A stretch of DNA of 64,000 nucleotides from Bradyrhizobium sp. AS23.2 (GCF_001908185.1 NZ_LGHM01000047.1:62001-126000), one strand, 5' to 3'; positions 7,182 to 16,673 are shown, counted from the first letter of the stretch. Notes: generated by a model not told the origin, from the sequence alone. Numbers and translations are program-made.

Positions 7182-7673
7182 ATGAGAATCTCGTCTCTCT
7201 TCCTTGCGCGTCCAGCCGTCGCAATCTCGTCGGCCGCACTGCTGCTGTGCGGCCCGGCAATGTCTCAACCGACACCCCTGGCCGGTGCCGACACCCAGCT
7301 TCCCGGAGTCACTGTCGAAGCGCAGAAGCAAGCGGCGAGGCCTCACAGGCCGGCGCATCACACCGCAAGCCGCAGCACCGGATATCGCACAGCGCCGATC
7401 GTGTCGCCGGCCGCGGCGGCGCCGATGTCGGATGCCGCGAAGCTTGCCAAGCTCGAACGCGAAACGGGCAGTTGCGTCGGCGGTTGCCAATCGAGCTTCA
7501 GGCACGGCAATCAGCCCTGGGTCGGCTGCAACGCTTCGGGCGGCGTGTATTCGTTCACGTGCCGAAACGTCGGCAACTACAAGACCTACGACGAATGCAA
7601 GGAGGCCGGACGGATCACCGGCTGGCGATCCGGTGAAACCTCGGCGTATTGCAGCAGCCTGGCGTTGAAGTAG
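7182..7673 (+). CDS. Exported hypothetical protein with six C-terminal cysteines
   Basis: The 163-residue protein starts with a signal peptide (MRISSLFLARP, hydrophobic segment, cut near AMSQP) and a low-complexity linker with LPGVTVEAQKQ and PHRPAHHT. Its C-terminal third has six cysteines (CVGGC, WVGC, FTC, DEC, YC) that could form three disulfides in the periplasm. GGAAGGAC precedes the ATG by a normal distance. I recognise no domain. Confidence 0.7.
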   Translation: MRISSLFLARPAVAISSAALLLCGPAMSQPTPLAGADTQLPGVTVEAQKQAARPHRPAHHTASRSTGYRTAPIVSPAAAAPMSDAAKLAKLERETGSCVGGCQSSFRHGNQPWVGCNASGGVYSFTCRNVGNYKTYDECKEAGRITGWRSGETSAYCSSLALK

Positions 7674-7816
7674 GAGACGGCGAGGCCGGGGCGGGCCCGG
7701 ATTTCGAGGGCTCGGATTCAAGGGCCGACAACTCGTGATGCGGGCTTTGGTTCCAATTCGGTAGTTTCGCGCCGCCCTTGTGCTATTGCTTCTCTCCGCA
7801 ACGATGCGAGGGTCCC

Positions 7817-8494
7817 ATGCTCCCCATTCCCGCCGACATCTTCACCGAACCCGAGGACGTCTCGCCCGACGGGCTTGCCAATCTCGGCCCGCTCCGCCGT
7901 CTTGCCGGCGTCTGGCAGGCGGACAAGGGCATCGACATCAATCCGAAGGCGGAGGGGCCGGAGCGGCGGGTGTTCATCGAGCACATCCGCATGGACCCGA
8001 TCGATCCGCAGGCCAACGGGCCGCAGCTGTTCTACGGGCTGCGCTATCACATCCATATCAACACGCCTGAAGAGGACATCACCTTCCACGACCAGGTCGG
8101 CTACTGGCTGTGGGAGCCGGCGACCGGGCTGATCATGCAGACGCTGGCGATTCCGCGCGGCCAGGTGCTGCTGGCCTCAGGCAAGGCCAAGCCGGATGAC
8201 AGGACAATCTCCGTCACGGCGAAGCGCGGCGACACTGATTACGGCATCTGCTCGACCGATTTTCTGGAACAGGCCTTCCGCACCGACAGTTACCGCTGTG
8301 ACATCACCTTCAACGAGGACGGAAGCTGGACCTATCTGATCCAGACCGAGCTTTTCGTGCGCGGCGCGCCGTTCAATCATCACGACAGCAACACGCTCAA
8401 GCTTGTGGCGCCGCCAAAGCTCAATCCGCTGGCGGTGATCGTGAACGATCGCGACAAGAACGATCGCGACAAGGGTGGCGCAAAGCCCGCTTGA
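7817..8494 (+). CDS. Nitrobindin/FABP-like heme-binding beta-barrel protein
   Basis: The 225-residue protein opens with a LxxLxPLRRLAGVWQADKG pattern typical of nitrobindin-like ten-stranded barrels and continues with alternating beta strands (ERRVFIEHIRM, QLFYGLRYHIHIN, GYWLWEPATGLIMQTLAIPRG). These barrels bind heme or lipids. The ATG at 7817 follows GCGAGGG; an upstream GTG-type extension lacks support. A short DRDKNDRDK duplication sits at the C terminus. The neighbouring RibD-like and amine-oxidase genes follow on the same strand with small gaps (21 and 9 bases), so all three may be cotranscribed. Confidence 0.7.
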   Translation: MLPIPADIFTEPEDVSPDGLANLGPLRRLAGVWQADKGIDINPKAEGPERRVFIEHIRMDPIDPQANGPQLFYGLRYHIHINTPEEDITFHDQVGYWLWEPATGLIMQTLAIPRGQVLLASGKAKPDDRTISVTAKRGDTDYGICSTDFLEQAFRTDSYRCDITFNEDGSWTYLIQTELFVRGAPFNHHDSNTLKLVAPPKLNPLAVIVNDRDKNDRDKGGAKPA

Positions 8495-8515
8495 GAAGCA
8501 GCCCGGAGAACTTGC

Positions 8516-9226
8516 ATGAAGCCTTACGTCATCTGTCTGATGCACTCCAGCCTGGATGGCCGCACGCATCCCAGTCGCTGGCGTCCGAAGGGCGCAGGCA
8601 CGGACTGGTTCGAGAAAATTCATGACGAGCTTGGCGGCAATGCCTGGGTCATCGGCCGCGTTACCGGTTCGGAGTTCGCCAGGGGCAAGCCTTATGCCGA
8701 GACGTCGAGCGAGAAACTTCCCCGCGAGAACTGGTTCGCGCGGCGCGATGCCAAAACCTACGGCGTCGTGCTCGACGCGCATGGCAAGATCGGCTGGGGG
8801 CGTTCGGACATTGGTGGCGATCCGATCGTCGTGGTGCTGACGGAGAGCGTGCCGGATTCTCATCTGGCCGGTCTCCGCGGCGAGGGCGTGTCCTATATCT
8901 TCGCCGGCAAGTCCGAGATCGACCTGGCGCTGACGCTTCATATTCTCAATCGCGAGCTCGGCGTGAAGCGCTTGCTGGTGGAGGGCGGTGGCGTCGCCAA
9001 TGGCGCATTCCTTCGCGCCGGTCTGATCGACGAATTCAATTTGATCCTCAGTCCTGCGATCGATGGCGCCAGGGGGGCACCCTTCGTGTTCGACTCGACG
9101 GACGCCGAGAGCGACCAGCGTGCGCCGCTGACCGCGATGACGCTGGAGAGCACGCGGCAGCTCGGCGGCGGTGTCTTGTTGCTGCGCTATCTGATCCAGA
9201 ACGAACCGCAAGCCGCGCGCCAATAA
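8516..9226 (+). CDS. RibD C-terminal/dihydrofolate-reductase-like reductase
   Basis: The 236-residue protein matches the RibD reductase-domain family: VICLMHSSLDGR at the N terminus, VIGRVTGSEF, and the NADPH-binding LLVEGGGVANGAFLRAGLIDE (split around residues 156-176). As a stand-alone domain it probably reduces a pyrimidine or pterin-like ring with NADPH, but it is not part of a riboflavin operon here. A run of six G at 9072-9077 is in frame in this gene. Confidence 0.75.
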   Translation: MKPYVICLMHSSLDGRTHPSRWRPKGAGTDWFEKIHDELGGNAWVIGRVTGSEFARGKPYAETSSEKLPRENWFARRDAKTYGVVLDAHGKIGWGRSDIGGDPIVVVLTESVPDSHLAGLRGEGVSYIFAGKSEIDLALTLHILNRELGVKRLLVEGGGVANGAFLRAGLIDEFNLILSPAIDGARGAPFVFDSTDAESDQRAPLTAMTLESTRQLGGGVLLLRYLIQNEPQAARQ

Positions 9227-9235
9227 AGCATCCTC

Positions 9236-10507
9236 ATGTCGGGAAGATCGGAGCACATCGTCATCGTCGGTGCCGGCGTGGCCGGGCTGATGGCGGCGCG
9301 CGAGCTGGCACGCGCCGGCAGGAAGGTGACGATCCTGGAGGCGCGCGAGCGCTGCGGCGGGCGCATCCATCCGCTGCCGGCGTCAGAGTTCGGCTACTCC
9401 GCTGATCTCGGCGCCGAATTCGTCCATGGCGAGGCGCCGGTGACGCGCGGCCTCGCGCGCGAGGCCGCGCTGCCGGTGCGGGTAATCGCGGGCGCGCAAT
9501 GGAGTTATGACGGAGTGGGGTTCTTACGTGGGAGCCCGCGTGATCCGTATGACGAAGGGCTCCATGCCGCGCTGAAGAATCTCACGGACGATCTCAGCGT
9601 CGCCGATTTCCTGCGCCGTCATTTTGCCGGACCGGAGCACGACCGCTTGCGGCATGCGGTCGAACGCATGGTCGAGGGCTATGATGCGGCCGACCCCGCG
9701 CGCGCCTCGACGCTGGCGCTGCGCGAGGAGTGGATGAATGGCGGGCACGCGACGCAGGCGCGCATCGTCGGCGGCTATGGTGGCCTGATCGAATTCCTGG
9801 CGGCCGAGTGCCTCAGGCTTGGCGTTGCGATCCACTTTGGCTGCGTGGTGTCGGCCATCGTGGAGGCCGGCGGCGCGGTGGCGGTCCGCTGCGCGAGCGG
9901 CGATGTGCAGAGCTGCGATCGCGTGATCCTCACGGTGCCGCTGCCGCTGCTGCGCGAGATCGCACTGCCTGCAGCCGCTCGCGCGAAGGCCGCCGCCGCC
10001 GACGACATCGGCTTCGGCAGCGTGATCAAGATCCTGCTGCGTTTCGCGCGGCCATGGTGGCGCGAGCGGAGGGAAGAGCTCGCCGACATGATCTTCCTGC
10101 TGTCGGACGAGACGATCCCGGTGTGGTGGACGCGGTATCCGGACCAGCATCACGTGCTCACCGGCTGGTTCGGCGGTCCGCGGACGGCGGAGCTGTCGCA
10201 CCTCGATCCGCAGGGGCTGGTCGATGCCGGGCTTGACTCGCTCGCCGCCATCTTCAAACGGCCGCGCGAGGACCTCGCGCGCGATCTCGTCGCATCCGCG
10301 GCGGCGAACTGGGCCCACGATCGCTTTGCCCGCGACGCCTATTCCTGGGCGACGCCGCGGTCGCGTGCGGCGCAGACGATCCTCGCGCATGCCGACGGCC
10401 CGGTGCTGTTCTCAGGCGAAGCGCTCTATCGCGGCCGCGACATGGGCACGGTCGAGGCGGCGCTGGCGAGCGGGCTGGAGACGGCGGGGATTATTTTGCA
10501 GGGTTAA
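9236..10507 (+). CDS. FAD-dependent amine oxidase family protein
   Basis: The 423-residue protein starts with a classic FAD Rossmann motif (VIVGAGVAGLMAARELA, about residues 9-25), then VTILEARERCGGRI, the dinucleotide-binding and GG-doublet region of flavin monoamine oxidases, and ends with SGEALYRGRDMGTVEAALASG, the C-terminal FAD motif. It probably oxidises an amine or a related substrate in the cytoplasm; the substrate is unknown. It starts 9 bases after the RibD-like gene. Confidence 0.8.
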   Translation: MSGRSEHIVIVGAGVAGLMAARELARAGRKVTILEARERCGGRIHPLPASEFGYSADLGAEFVHGEAPVTRGLAREAALPVRVIAGAQWSYDGVGFLRGSPRDPYDEGLHAALKNLTDDLSVADFLRRHFAGPEHDRLRHAVERMVEGYDAADPARASTLALREEWMNGGHATQARIVGGYGGLIEFLAAECLRLGVAIHFGCVVSAIVEAGGAVAVRCASGDVQSCDRVILTVPLPLLREIALPAAARAKAAAADDIGFGSVIKILLRFARPWWRERREELADMIFLLSDETIPVWWTRYPDQHHVLTGWFGGPRTAELSHLDPQGLVDAGLDSLAAIFKRPREDLARDLVASAAANWAHDRFARDAYSWATPRSRAAQTILAHADGPVLFSGEALYRGRDMGTVEAALASGLETAGIILQG

Positions 10508-10513
10508 TAGCCC

Positions 10514-10606
10514 CGTCGTGCCCGGGCTTGTCCCGGGCATCCACGTCTTGGCCGCCGAAAGGAACGTGGATGGCCGGGACAAGCCAGGACAAGCCCGGCC
10601 ATGACG
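10514..10606. repeat. Palindromic intergenic repeat, family A copy 1
   Basis: The element begins GTCGTGCCCGGGCTTG and ends AAGCCCGGCCATGACG, with inner arms CATCCACG and CGTGGATG. It is related to 13987-14173 and 25269-25382. It is an interspersed repeat that folds into a long hairpin. Confidence 0.7.
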
Positions 10607-10626
10607 ATCAGAGAACGATAAAAAAA

Positions 10627-10650
10627 AAGGCCCGCAGATTTGCGGGCCTT
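10627..10650 (-). terminator. Rho-independent terminator of the His-rich gene
   Basis: A perfect 10-bp stem (AAGGCCCGCA / TGCGGGCCTT, loop GATT) ends in a run of T on the minus strand (the A tract at 10617-10628). It lies 5 bases after the stop of the minus-strand gene. Confidence 0.85.
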
Positions 10651-10655
10651 TCGTC

Positions 10656-10973
10656 TCACCAGCGGCCTGAGCCAAAGCTGAACGTCACGCCGGGGCCGCC
10701 GCCGTAATAGCCGTGGGGCCGGCCACCGTAATAACCGTGGGGCCGCGGGTAATAGCCGTAGCTCTGGTAATGCGGGCGATAATAGCCGTGGTGGTGATGG
10801 TGCCCGTGGTGGTGGCGGTAGCCGTGATGGTGATGCCTGTGCTGCGCGCTGATGTCGGTCGATTGGCCAACTCGCGCGTTATGCTTCGCACTGGCCTTGC
10901 CGGCCGCGTTGGCTGTGGATGCACCTGCGAGCGCAGCAGCACCGACAGCCATCGCGACAAAGAGATACTTCAT
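10656..10973 (-). CDS. Exported His/Gly/Tyr-rich protein
   Basis: The 105-residue protein has a clean signal peptide (MKYLFVAMAVGAAALAG, cut near ANAA). The mature part is very rich in His (HRHHHHGYRHHHGHHHHHGYY) and then in PHGYYGG repeats. The start at 10973 follows GGAGTGATGAC; the longer frame upstream is not protein-like. Such His tracts often bind Ni, Zn or Cu in the periplasm, but that is inference from composition. Confidence 0.75.
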   Translation of the reverse strand: MKYLFVAMAVGAAALAGASTANAAGKASAKHNARVGQSTDISAQHRHHHHGYRHHHGHHHHHGYYRPHYQSYGYYPRPHGYYGGRPHGYYGGGPGVTFSFGSGRW

Positions 10974-11100
10974 GTCATCACTCCAGTTGAATGTCGTGAG
11001 ACAACAGATGGGTGTCGGGTGCGTTCCGGCCAGTACGGGCGTCGAAACGACGCAGATGTCGGTTCGGTTAACGCGTGTGAATGAACGACCGTCGTGCGGT

Positions 11101-11676
11101 TTATTGTCGCGCCGCTTCAAGCGAGGCGATCACGTCGTCGGTGGTGACGATCCGCGCGAATTCGCTGTTGAGATTCGACAGCGTCATCGCATGGATGTCC
11201 TCGGCCGAATGGGCATCGCCATCGGGCCCGATCCGGTCGAACGTCCAGGTCGCATCGCGCACGAGCTGCGCGTCGAAGCCGAGATTGCCGGCCATCCGCG
11301 TTGTCGTCTCCACGCAATGATTGGTGGTGGCGCCGCAGATGACGAGCGTGGCGATGCTGCCTGCGCGCAGTCGCTTCTCGAGGTCGGTACCGATGAAGGC
11401 GCTGTTGACGCGCTTGACGATCACCGCCTCTCCCGGCGCTTCGCGGGCCTCGTCCTTGACAGCGTAGCCGGTGCCTGATGGCAGGAACGAGGAGTTGGGC
11501 TTGGTGCCTTCGTGGCGGATGTGGAAGATCGGCGCGTCGCTCGCCCTGAACGCTTTCAGGAGATCGGCGATGCGCGCCACCGCATCCGGATTGTTGCGCC
11601 GCTTGCCCGCCGCCTCCCATTCGTCGAACGCACGCTGGACGTCGACGACGATGAGGGCAGGGAGGGGGCTGGTCAT
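11101..11676 (-). CDS. Isochorismatase-like cysteine hydrolase
   Basis: The 191-residue protein shows the family catalytic triad: Asp12 in LIVVDVQRAF, Lys88 in VIVKRVNSAF and Cys121 in GATTNHCVETTTR. The length is normal for single-domain amidases or isochorismatases of this fold. They hydrolyse amides or enol ethers; no neighbour indicates the substrate. It reads toward the His-rich gene but is separated by 127 bases. Confidence 0.85.
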   Translation of the reverse strand: MTSPLPALIVVDVQRAFDEWEAAGKRRNNPDAVARIADLLKAFRASDAPIFHIRHEGTKPNSSFLPSGTGYAVKDEAREAPGEAVIVKRVNSAFIGTDLEKRLRAGSIATLVICGATTNHCVETTTRMAGNLGFDAQLVRDATWTFDRIGPDGDAHSAEDIHAMTLSNLNSEFARIVTTDDVIASLEAARQ

Positions 11677-11768
11677 GGAGAGCGACTTTCAGACTTGCTT
11701 ACTGTGCTAAGTATGCGAGGCGACGGAGGTGGTAAGCAATGTCGATTTTCCCTCATTTCGGGACGGCT

Positions 11769-11940
11769 CGTGCCCCGGACGCAGCGCAGCGTCTCTTCGA
11801 CGGTGCGCTGCAGAGCCGGGGCCCACGCTTCCAGCCGTGTCTGCGCCCCATGGGTCCCGGCTCTGCGGAGCAGCGCCGTAGCGTGTCGAAGACGCGCGTG
11901 AACGCGCTTTTGGATGCGCTGCACCGCGTCCGGGACACGA
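11769..11940. repeat. Long imperfect palindrome, family F
   Basis: The 426-base gap between two genes holds this element. Its arms are CGTGCCCCGGACGCAGCGCA / GCTGCACCGCGTCCGGGACA and an inner pair CAGAGCCGGGGCCCA / TGGGTCCCGGCTCTG. ORFs through it on either strand read as Arg-rich repeat translations and are not genes. The rest of the gap shows nothing clear. Confidence 0.65.
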
Positions 11941-12102
11941 GAGTGGGTTACACGAATTACGAACTCGCCCCGGGCGTGGTCGCGGGTCATGGGTCGCTCC
12001 GAAGCATGGCCGCCTTGCTGAGGATCAAGGCGGCAAGGACTGGCCGGCCTAGTATCGAGGCCCCAGATTGATGAGGGATCGAGAAGATTGCGAAAGGACG
12101 CC

Positions 12103-13929
12103 ATGCCGGGGCCGATCAGTCAACCACAGGCGCTAGCCGAAGTCAGGACGCTGCCGGAGCTCTTGCGCTGGCGCATCAAGGCGACGCCGGCGGCGGAGGC
12201 CTATCGCCATTTCGACGCGGCTGTGCGGCGCTGGGTCAGCCAGTCCTGGCAGGAGATCGACGCGGAATTCGAACGCTGGCGGCGGGCGCTGGCCGCGGAG
12301 GATATCACGCCTGGCGAACGCGTCGCGATCCTGATGCCGAACGGCATTCCGCATATCGCGATGGACCAGGCGGCGCTGTCGCGCGGCCTGGTGCCGGTGC
12401 CGATGCATGCGATCGACAATCCCGACAGCATCGCCTACATCCTCGCAGACTCCGGCGCGCTGCTGCTGTTCGTGGATTCGCTGGAGCGCTGGCAGGCGAT
12501 CCTGGCCACCGGCCAGCCGCTCGACCACCTCAAGCGCATCGTATGCGCTGATGCGACCGGGCTCACGACGGCGGATGCACGCATCGTCGGGCTCGATCGC
12601 TGGCTTGCAGCGGCACCGGGCGCGACCGCGCCGCTGCCTGACGTCGCGGTGAAACCGGACGATCTTGCGACCATCGTCTACACCTCGGGTACGACGGGCC
12701 GGCCGAAGGGCGTGATGTTGTCGCATGACAACATCGTCGCCAATGTGAAGGCGGTGGCGCGGCGCATCGCCGCCGAGCCGCACGATTTGTTCCTGTCCTT
12801 CCTGCCGCTCTCGCACACCTTCGAGCGGACCGGCGGCTATTACTATCCGATCGCGGCCGGGGCCTGCGTCGCCTATGCGCGCTCGGTGCCGCTCTTGTCG
12901 GAAGACCTGAAGCATGTTCGGCCGACCGTGCTGGTCTCGGTGCCGAGGATCTATGAGCGCGTCTACGCGCTGATCATGCAGCACCGCGCTGCGGCCGGCG
13001 GCGTCGAGCGTGCGATGCTCGATCTGACGCTCGCCGTCGGCGGCCGGCGTTTCGATGCCCGGCAGGGACGAGGCACGCTGTCGCTGCTCGACCGGCTGGC
13101 CTGGCCACTGCTCAAGCGGCTCGTCGCCGACAAGGTGCTGGCGCAGCTCGGCGGCCGCCTGCGCGTGGCGGTCTCCGGCGGCGCGCCGATCGCCGAGCCC
13201 GTCATTCGCCTGTTTCTCGCGCTCGGGCTCGACATCCTCCAGGGCTACGGCATGACCGAGACCTCGCCGGTGGTCTCCGTCAACACCGCGGAGGACAACG
13301 ACCCGCATTCGGTCGGCCACGTCCTCGATGGCATCGAGGTCAAGCTCGGCGAGAACGACGAGCTGCTGGTGCGCGGACCCAGCGTGATGCTCGGCTACTG
13401 GCACAAGCCTGACGAGACCCGCCGCGTGAAGGATGCCGACGGCTGGCTGCACACCGGCGACCAGGCCCGCATCGAGAACGGGCGCATCACCATCACCGGC
13501 CGCATCAAGGATATCCTCGTCACCTCCACCGGTGAGAAGATCGCGCCGGTCGATCTGGAGACCGCGATCCTCGCCGATCCCCTGTTCGACCAGGCGCTGG
13601 TGGTCGGCGAGCAGCGCCCGTTTCTCACGGCTCTGGTCGTGCTCAACGCAAAGGCATGGGCGGAGGAGAAGCAGAAGCTCGCGGCGAGCGGCAAGCAAGG
13701 CGAGGCGGCGGAGCGCGCCGCTCTGCTGGCGAGAATCGCGGCGGCCGTGAAAGCCTATCCGTCCTACGCAACACCGCGCGCGGTGTGGTGGACGCTGGAG
13801 CCATGGACCATCGCCGCGGGACTGCTCACGCCGACCTTGAAGAACAAACGTCCGGCGCTCGAGCACCGCTTTGCCGATGAGATCGCGCAGATCTACACGA
13901 AGAAGCCGGCGGCGATAATTTCGACGTGA
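12103..13929 (+). CDS. Long-chain acyl-CoA synthetase (AMP-forming)
   Basis: The 608-residue protein is an ANL-superfamily adenylating enzyme: P-loop-like YTSGTTGRPKG near residue 193, LSHTFERTGGYYY, GYGMTETSP, LHTGDQA and the hinge/C-terminal GRIKDILVTSTGEKIAP. The size and the FERTGG segment fit the long-chain (plant/eukaryotic ACSL-like) branch. It activates a fatty acid to its CoA ester. I chose the ATG at 12103 because GAAAGGA precedes it, rather than the TTG 15 bases earlier. Confidence 0.85.
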   Translation: MPGPISQPQALAEVRTLPELLRWRIKATPAAEAYRHFDAAVRRWVSQSWQEIDAEFERWRRALAAEDITPGERVAILMPNGIPHIAMDQAALSRGLVPVPMHAIDNPDSIAYILADSGALLLFVDSLERWQAILATGQPLDHLKRIVCADATGLTTADARIVGLDRWLAAAPGATAPLPDVAVKPDDLATIVYTSGTTGRPKGVMLSHDNIVANVKAVARRIAAEPHDLFLSFLPLSHTFERTGGYYYPIAAGACVAYARSVPLLSEDLKHVRPTVLVSVPRIYERVYALIMQHRAAAGGVERAMLDLTLAVGGRRFDARQGRGTLSLLDRLAWPLLKRLVADKVLAQLGGRLRVAVSGGAPIAEPVIRLFLALGLDILQGYGMTETSPVVSVNTAEDNDPHSVGHVLDGIEVKLGENDELLVRGPSVMLGYWHKPDETRRVKDADGWLHTGDQARIENGRITITGRIKDILVTSTGEKIAPVDLETAILADPLFDQALVVGEQRPFLTALVVLNAKAWAEEKQKLAASGKQGEAAERAALLARIAAAVKAYPSYATPRAVWWTLEPWTIAAGLLTPTLKNKRPALEHRFADEIAQIYTKKPAAIIST

Positions 13930-13986
13930 CTTTCGCCTTTTCGCCGCGTGCGGCATGGCAATCGCATTGAAATTCTCACGAGAGGT

Positions 13987-14173
13987 CGTCATGCCCGGGC
14001 TTGCCGTCTTCGCTGAAGCTTCGCCGGCCCAACACCGGTGGCCCGGCGAAGCCTTGGCGGAGCCGGGTCCCGGGCATCCACGTTCTTGGTGTCCGAGGCA
14101 AAGGCGTGGATGGCCGGGACATAGGCGAGCGGAAGCGACGCCGTCCTTCGGACGGCTATGCCCGGCCATGACG
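13987..14173. repeat. Palindromic intergenic repeat, family A copy 2
   Basis: It begins GTCATGCCCGGGCTTG and ends CCCGGCCATGACG, with CATCCACG and CGTGGATGG as inner arms. The copy is longer than the others because of an inserted GAAGCTTCGCCGG-type segment. It fills most of the 388-base gap before the oleate hydratase gene. Confidence 0.65.
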
Positions 14174-14317
14174 CCGTGGAAACACAAATGCTCTCAAGAA
14201 AAGCGCGCTCACTTCCTTTTGAAGAGCTGCCATCTCCGCACTTGATTCAGCGCAATTTTAGCCGCGCCTCAACATGCAATGTCGCCGCAAGAATTCGAAT
14301 TGCAATCGAGGCAAGTC

Positions 14318-15877
14318 ATGAAGGCGTATTTCATTGGTGGCGGAATCGGATCGCTCGCGGGCGCGGCATTCCTGATTCGCGATGCGAGGCTGCCGGGGCG
14401 CGACATCGTGATCTACGAGGCGCAGCCGCTCGTCGGCGGCAGCCTCGACGGTGCGCTGCTCGCCAACGGCGCCTATTCGCTGCGCGGCGGGCGCATGCTC
14501 ACGACCGATCACTACGAATGCACTTGGGACCTGTTGTCGGGCATCCCCTCGCTCGAACACCCGCAGCTCAGCGTGCGCGAGGAGACCGTCGCGTTCAACC
14601 TGGAGAACCCCGCCCATTCCCGGGCGCGGCTGGTCGATCGCAACCGCTTCAAGGTCGACGTCTCTCATATGGGCTTCTCCGCGCGCGACCGGCTCGAGCT
14701 GCTGCGGCTCACTGAGGCGTCGGAAGAGACGCTTGGTGCCAGCCGCATCACCGACTGGCTGTCGCCCGGATTCTTCGAGTCCAATTTCTGGTACATGTGG
14801 CAGACCACCTTCGCCTTCCAGCCCTGGCACAGCGCGGTCGAGCTGAAGCGTTATCTGCATCGCTTCATGAACGAATTCCCGCGCATCGAGACTCTCGCTG
14901 GCGTCAAGCGCACCGTCTACAATCAGTATGACGCAATCGTGCGGCCGCTCGCCGACTGGCTGAAGCGGCAGGGCGTGCAGTTCGTGCGTGGCACCCGCGT
15001 CACCGATATGGCGCTCGAGAGCGAAAACGGGCGCGTGCGCGTCCGCCAGCTCGTGCTCGACCGCGACGGCCGCATCGCCAATGTCCGCCTCGACGACGGC
15101 GATCTCGTGTTTTTCCAGAACGGCTCGATGACGGATGCCTCGAGCCTCGGCTCGATGACCGAGCCGCCGCCGCATCTGACCAAGGCCGACAGCCAGGGAT
15201 GGGCGCTCTGGGAGACCATCGCGAAGGGGCGTCCTGAATTCGGCAAGCCGTCCGTGTTCAACGCCTCGATTCCCGAATCGTACTGGCTGTCCTTCACCGT
15301 CACCTGCCGCGATCCGCGCTTCTTCGACCGGATGGAGGCGTTCTCCGGCAACAGGGCCGGCACCGGCGGCCTCGTCACGTTCAAGGATTCCAACTGGCTG
15401 ATGTCGGTCGTGCTCTATCACCAGCCGCATTTCGCCGGCCAGCCGAAGGACGTCCAGGTGTTCTGGGGCTATGCGCTGCATCCCGACCGCGTCGGCAATT
15501 TCGTCGCCAGGCCGATGTCCGATTGCGGCGGCGCGGATATCCTGAAGGAGCTGTCCGGGCACCTGAATTTCGACCGCGACGTGTTCGAGGCTGCGACCTG
15601 CATTCCCTGCCGCATGCCCTACATCACCAGCATGTTCATGCCGCGCGCGGCGACGGACCGGCCGCTGCCGGTGCCCAAAAATTCCGTCAATCTCGCCTTC
15701 GTCAGCCAGTTCGTCGAGATTCCCGACGACGTCGTGTTCACGGTCGAATACTCGGTGCGCGCGGCGCAGATGGCGGTCTATCAGCTCATGAAGGTCGATC
15801 GCCCGGTGCCGCCGGTGACCCGCCACGACAAGTCGCTCGCCGTCATCTTCGCGACACTGGAGAAGGCGTTCGCGTGA
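14318..15877 (+). CDS. ohyA: Oleate hydratase
   Basis: The 519-residue protein matches oleate hydratases (myosin-cross-reactive-antigen family) along its length: FAD-binding FIGGGIGSLAGAAFLIRD at the N terminus, YEAQPLVGGSLDG, GGRMLTTDHYECTWDLL, NFWYMWQTTFAFQPWHSA and MPYITSMFMPRA near the end. The family adds water to the cis-9 double bond of oleic acid, giving 10-hydroxystearate, with FAD as a structural cofactor. The ATG at 14318 follows GAGGCAAG; an ATG at 14279 would add 13 residues. The preceding acyl-CoA synthetase makes a fatty-acid role in common plausible. Confidence 0.9.
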   Translation: MKAYFIGGGIGSLAGAAFLIRDARLPGRDIVIYEAQPLVGGSLDGALLANGAYSLRGGRMLTTDHYECTWDLLSGIPSLEHPQLSVREETVAFNLENPAHSRARLVDRNRFKVDVSHMGFSARDRLELLRLTEASEETLGASRITDWLSPGFFESNFWYMWQTTFAFQPWHSAVELKRYLHRFMNEFPRIETLAGVKRTVYNQYDAIVRPLADWLKRQGVQFVRGTRVTDMALESENGRVRVRQLVLDRDGRIANVRLDDGDLVFFQNGSMTDASSLGSMTEPPPHLTKADSQGWALWETIAKGRPEFGKPSVFNASIPESYWLSFTVTCRDPRFFDRMEAFSGNRAGTGGLVTFKDSNWLMSVVLYHQPHFAGQPKDVQVFWGYALHPDRVGNFVARPMSDCGGADILKELSGHLNFDRDVFEAATCIPCRMPYITSMFMPRAATDRPLPVPKNSVNLAFVSQFVEIPDDVVFTVEYSVRAAQMAVYQLMKVDRPVPPVTRHDKSLAVIFATLEKAFA

Positions 15878-15881
15878 AAGT

Positions 15882-16484
15882 CTACTTGAACGGATCCTGG
15901 ATCGACGGTGCGGACTGCCGGATGCGGCGCACGCTCACCGGCCTGCCGTCGGAGACGAACAGCAGCTCGTAGCTGCGGCCCTCGCTGTCGGTGGCAGAGC
16001 AGGTGACGTCCTTCACCTTCTTGGCGGCGAAATTGCCGGTCTGGCGGCAGACCCCGGTGGAGACCTGCTCCGCCGGCACCGGCAGGCCGTCGATCCTGGG
16101 CCGGTCCTTGGAGTTGAGCAGCATGCGATCGATCGGCAGCTCGTAGGAATTGTCGTCGGCGCGCTTGCCGTTCTCACCGGAGAACGAGACGACGTGATTC
16201 TCGTCGGTGGGATCGTCGACAGCGACCGCGAAGTTGACCCGGCCCTTGTCGCCATGGGCGTAGGCGACGGTCTTGCAGGCGAAGGTGCGCCCGGCGACCT
16301 TCAGCGTCTTGCAGTGGCCGGACATCAGCGCCAGCAGGTCGATGAAGGAATTCTGTTGTGCCGCAGGATTGTTGACCGGGATCGGCGCCGAAGACCCGGC
16401 AAAACAAGGGCTTGCCAGAGCCAGGATCACGGCCATGAGGGTCGCGGCGAGGACCGGTCGGCAGAGGCGCATCGTCAGGCTCAT
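15882..16484 (-). CDS. Exported hypothetical protein
   Basis: The 200-residue protein starts with a signal peptide (MRLCRPVLAATLMAVILALA, cut near CFAGS) and has a mature domain with VAGRTFACKTVAYAHG, DRMLLNSKDRPRIDGLP and a conserved-looking VSVRRIRQS end. It converges with the oleate hydratase gene, only 4 bases apart at the stops. Several in-frame ATGs lie close together (16499, 16484, 16472); the exact one is uncertain. No known domain was recognised. Confidence 0.65.
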   Translation of the reverse strand: MSLTMRLCRPVLAATLMAVILALASPCFAGSSAPIPVNNPAAQQNSFIDLLALMSGHCKTLKVAGRTFACKTVAYAHGDKGRVNFAVAVDDPTDENHVVSFSGENGKRADDNSYELPIDRMLLNSKDRPRIDGLPVPAEQVSTGVCRQTGNFAAKKVKDVTCSATDSEGRSYELLFVSDGRPVSVRRIRQSAPSIQDPFK

Positions 16485-16673
16485 GTGCCAGGGGATCATG
16501 GCAGCGGAAAAGTTCCGCCCAATAACCATCGAACCGCAAATTGGTTGCGATCCCGTTTGCTTAAGCCTGCCCGTCTGGAATACCACCGCGCCACCCATCG
16601 CGATTTGCCCGATCGCCCCAAACCCGTCCTGGCAGGCACTTGCCGCCAGACCGGTGTTTTTTTCGTGGCGGAG

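Noticed and set aside
11673..12104. Minus-strand ORF of 143 residues in the 11.7-12.1 kb gap
   Set aside because: It mostly translates the family F palindrome and has no domain or ribosome site.
12133..14187. Long minus-strand frame of 684 residues opposite the acyl-CoA synthetase
   Set aside because: The opposite strand has all family motifs of an adenylating enzyme; this frame reads as an Arg/His/Asp-rich shadow.
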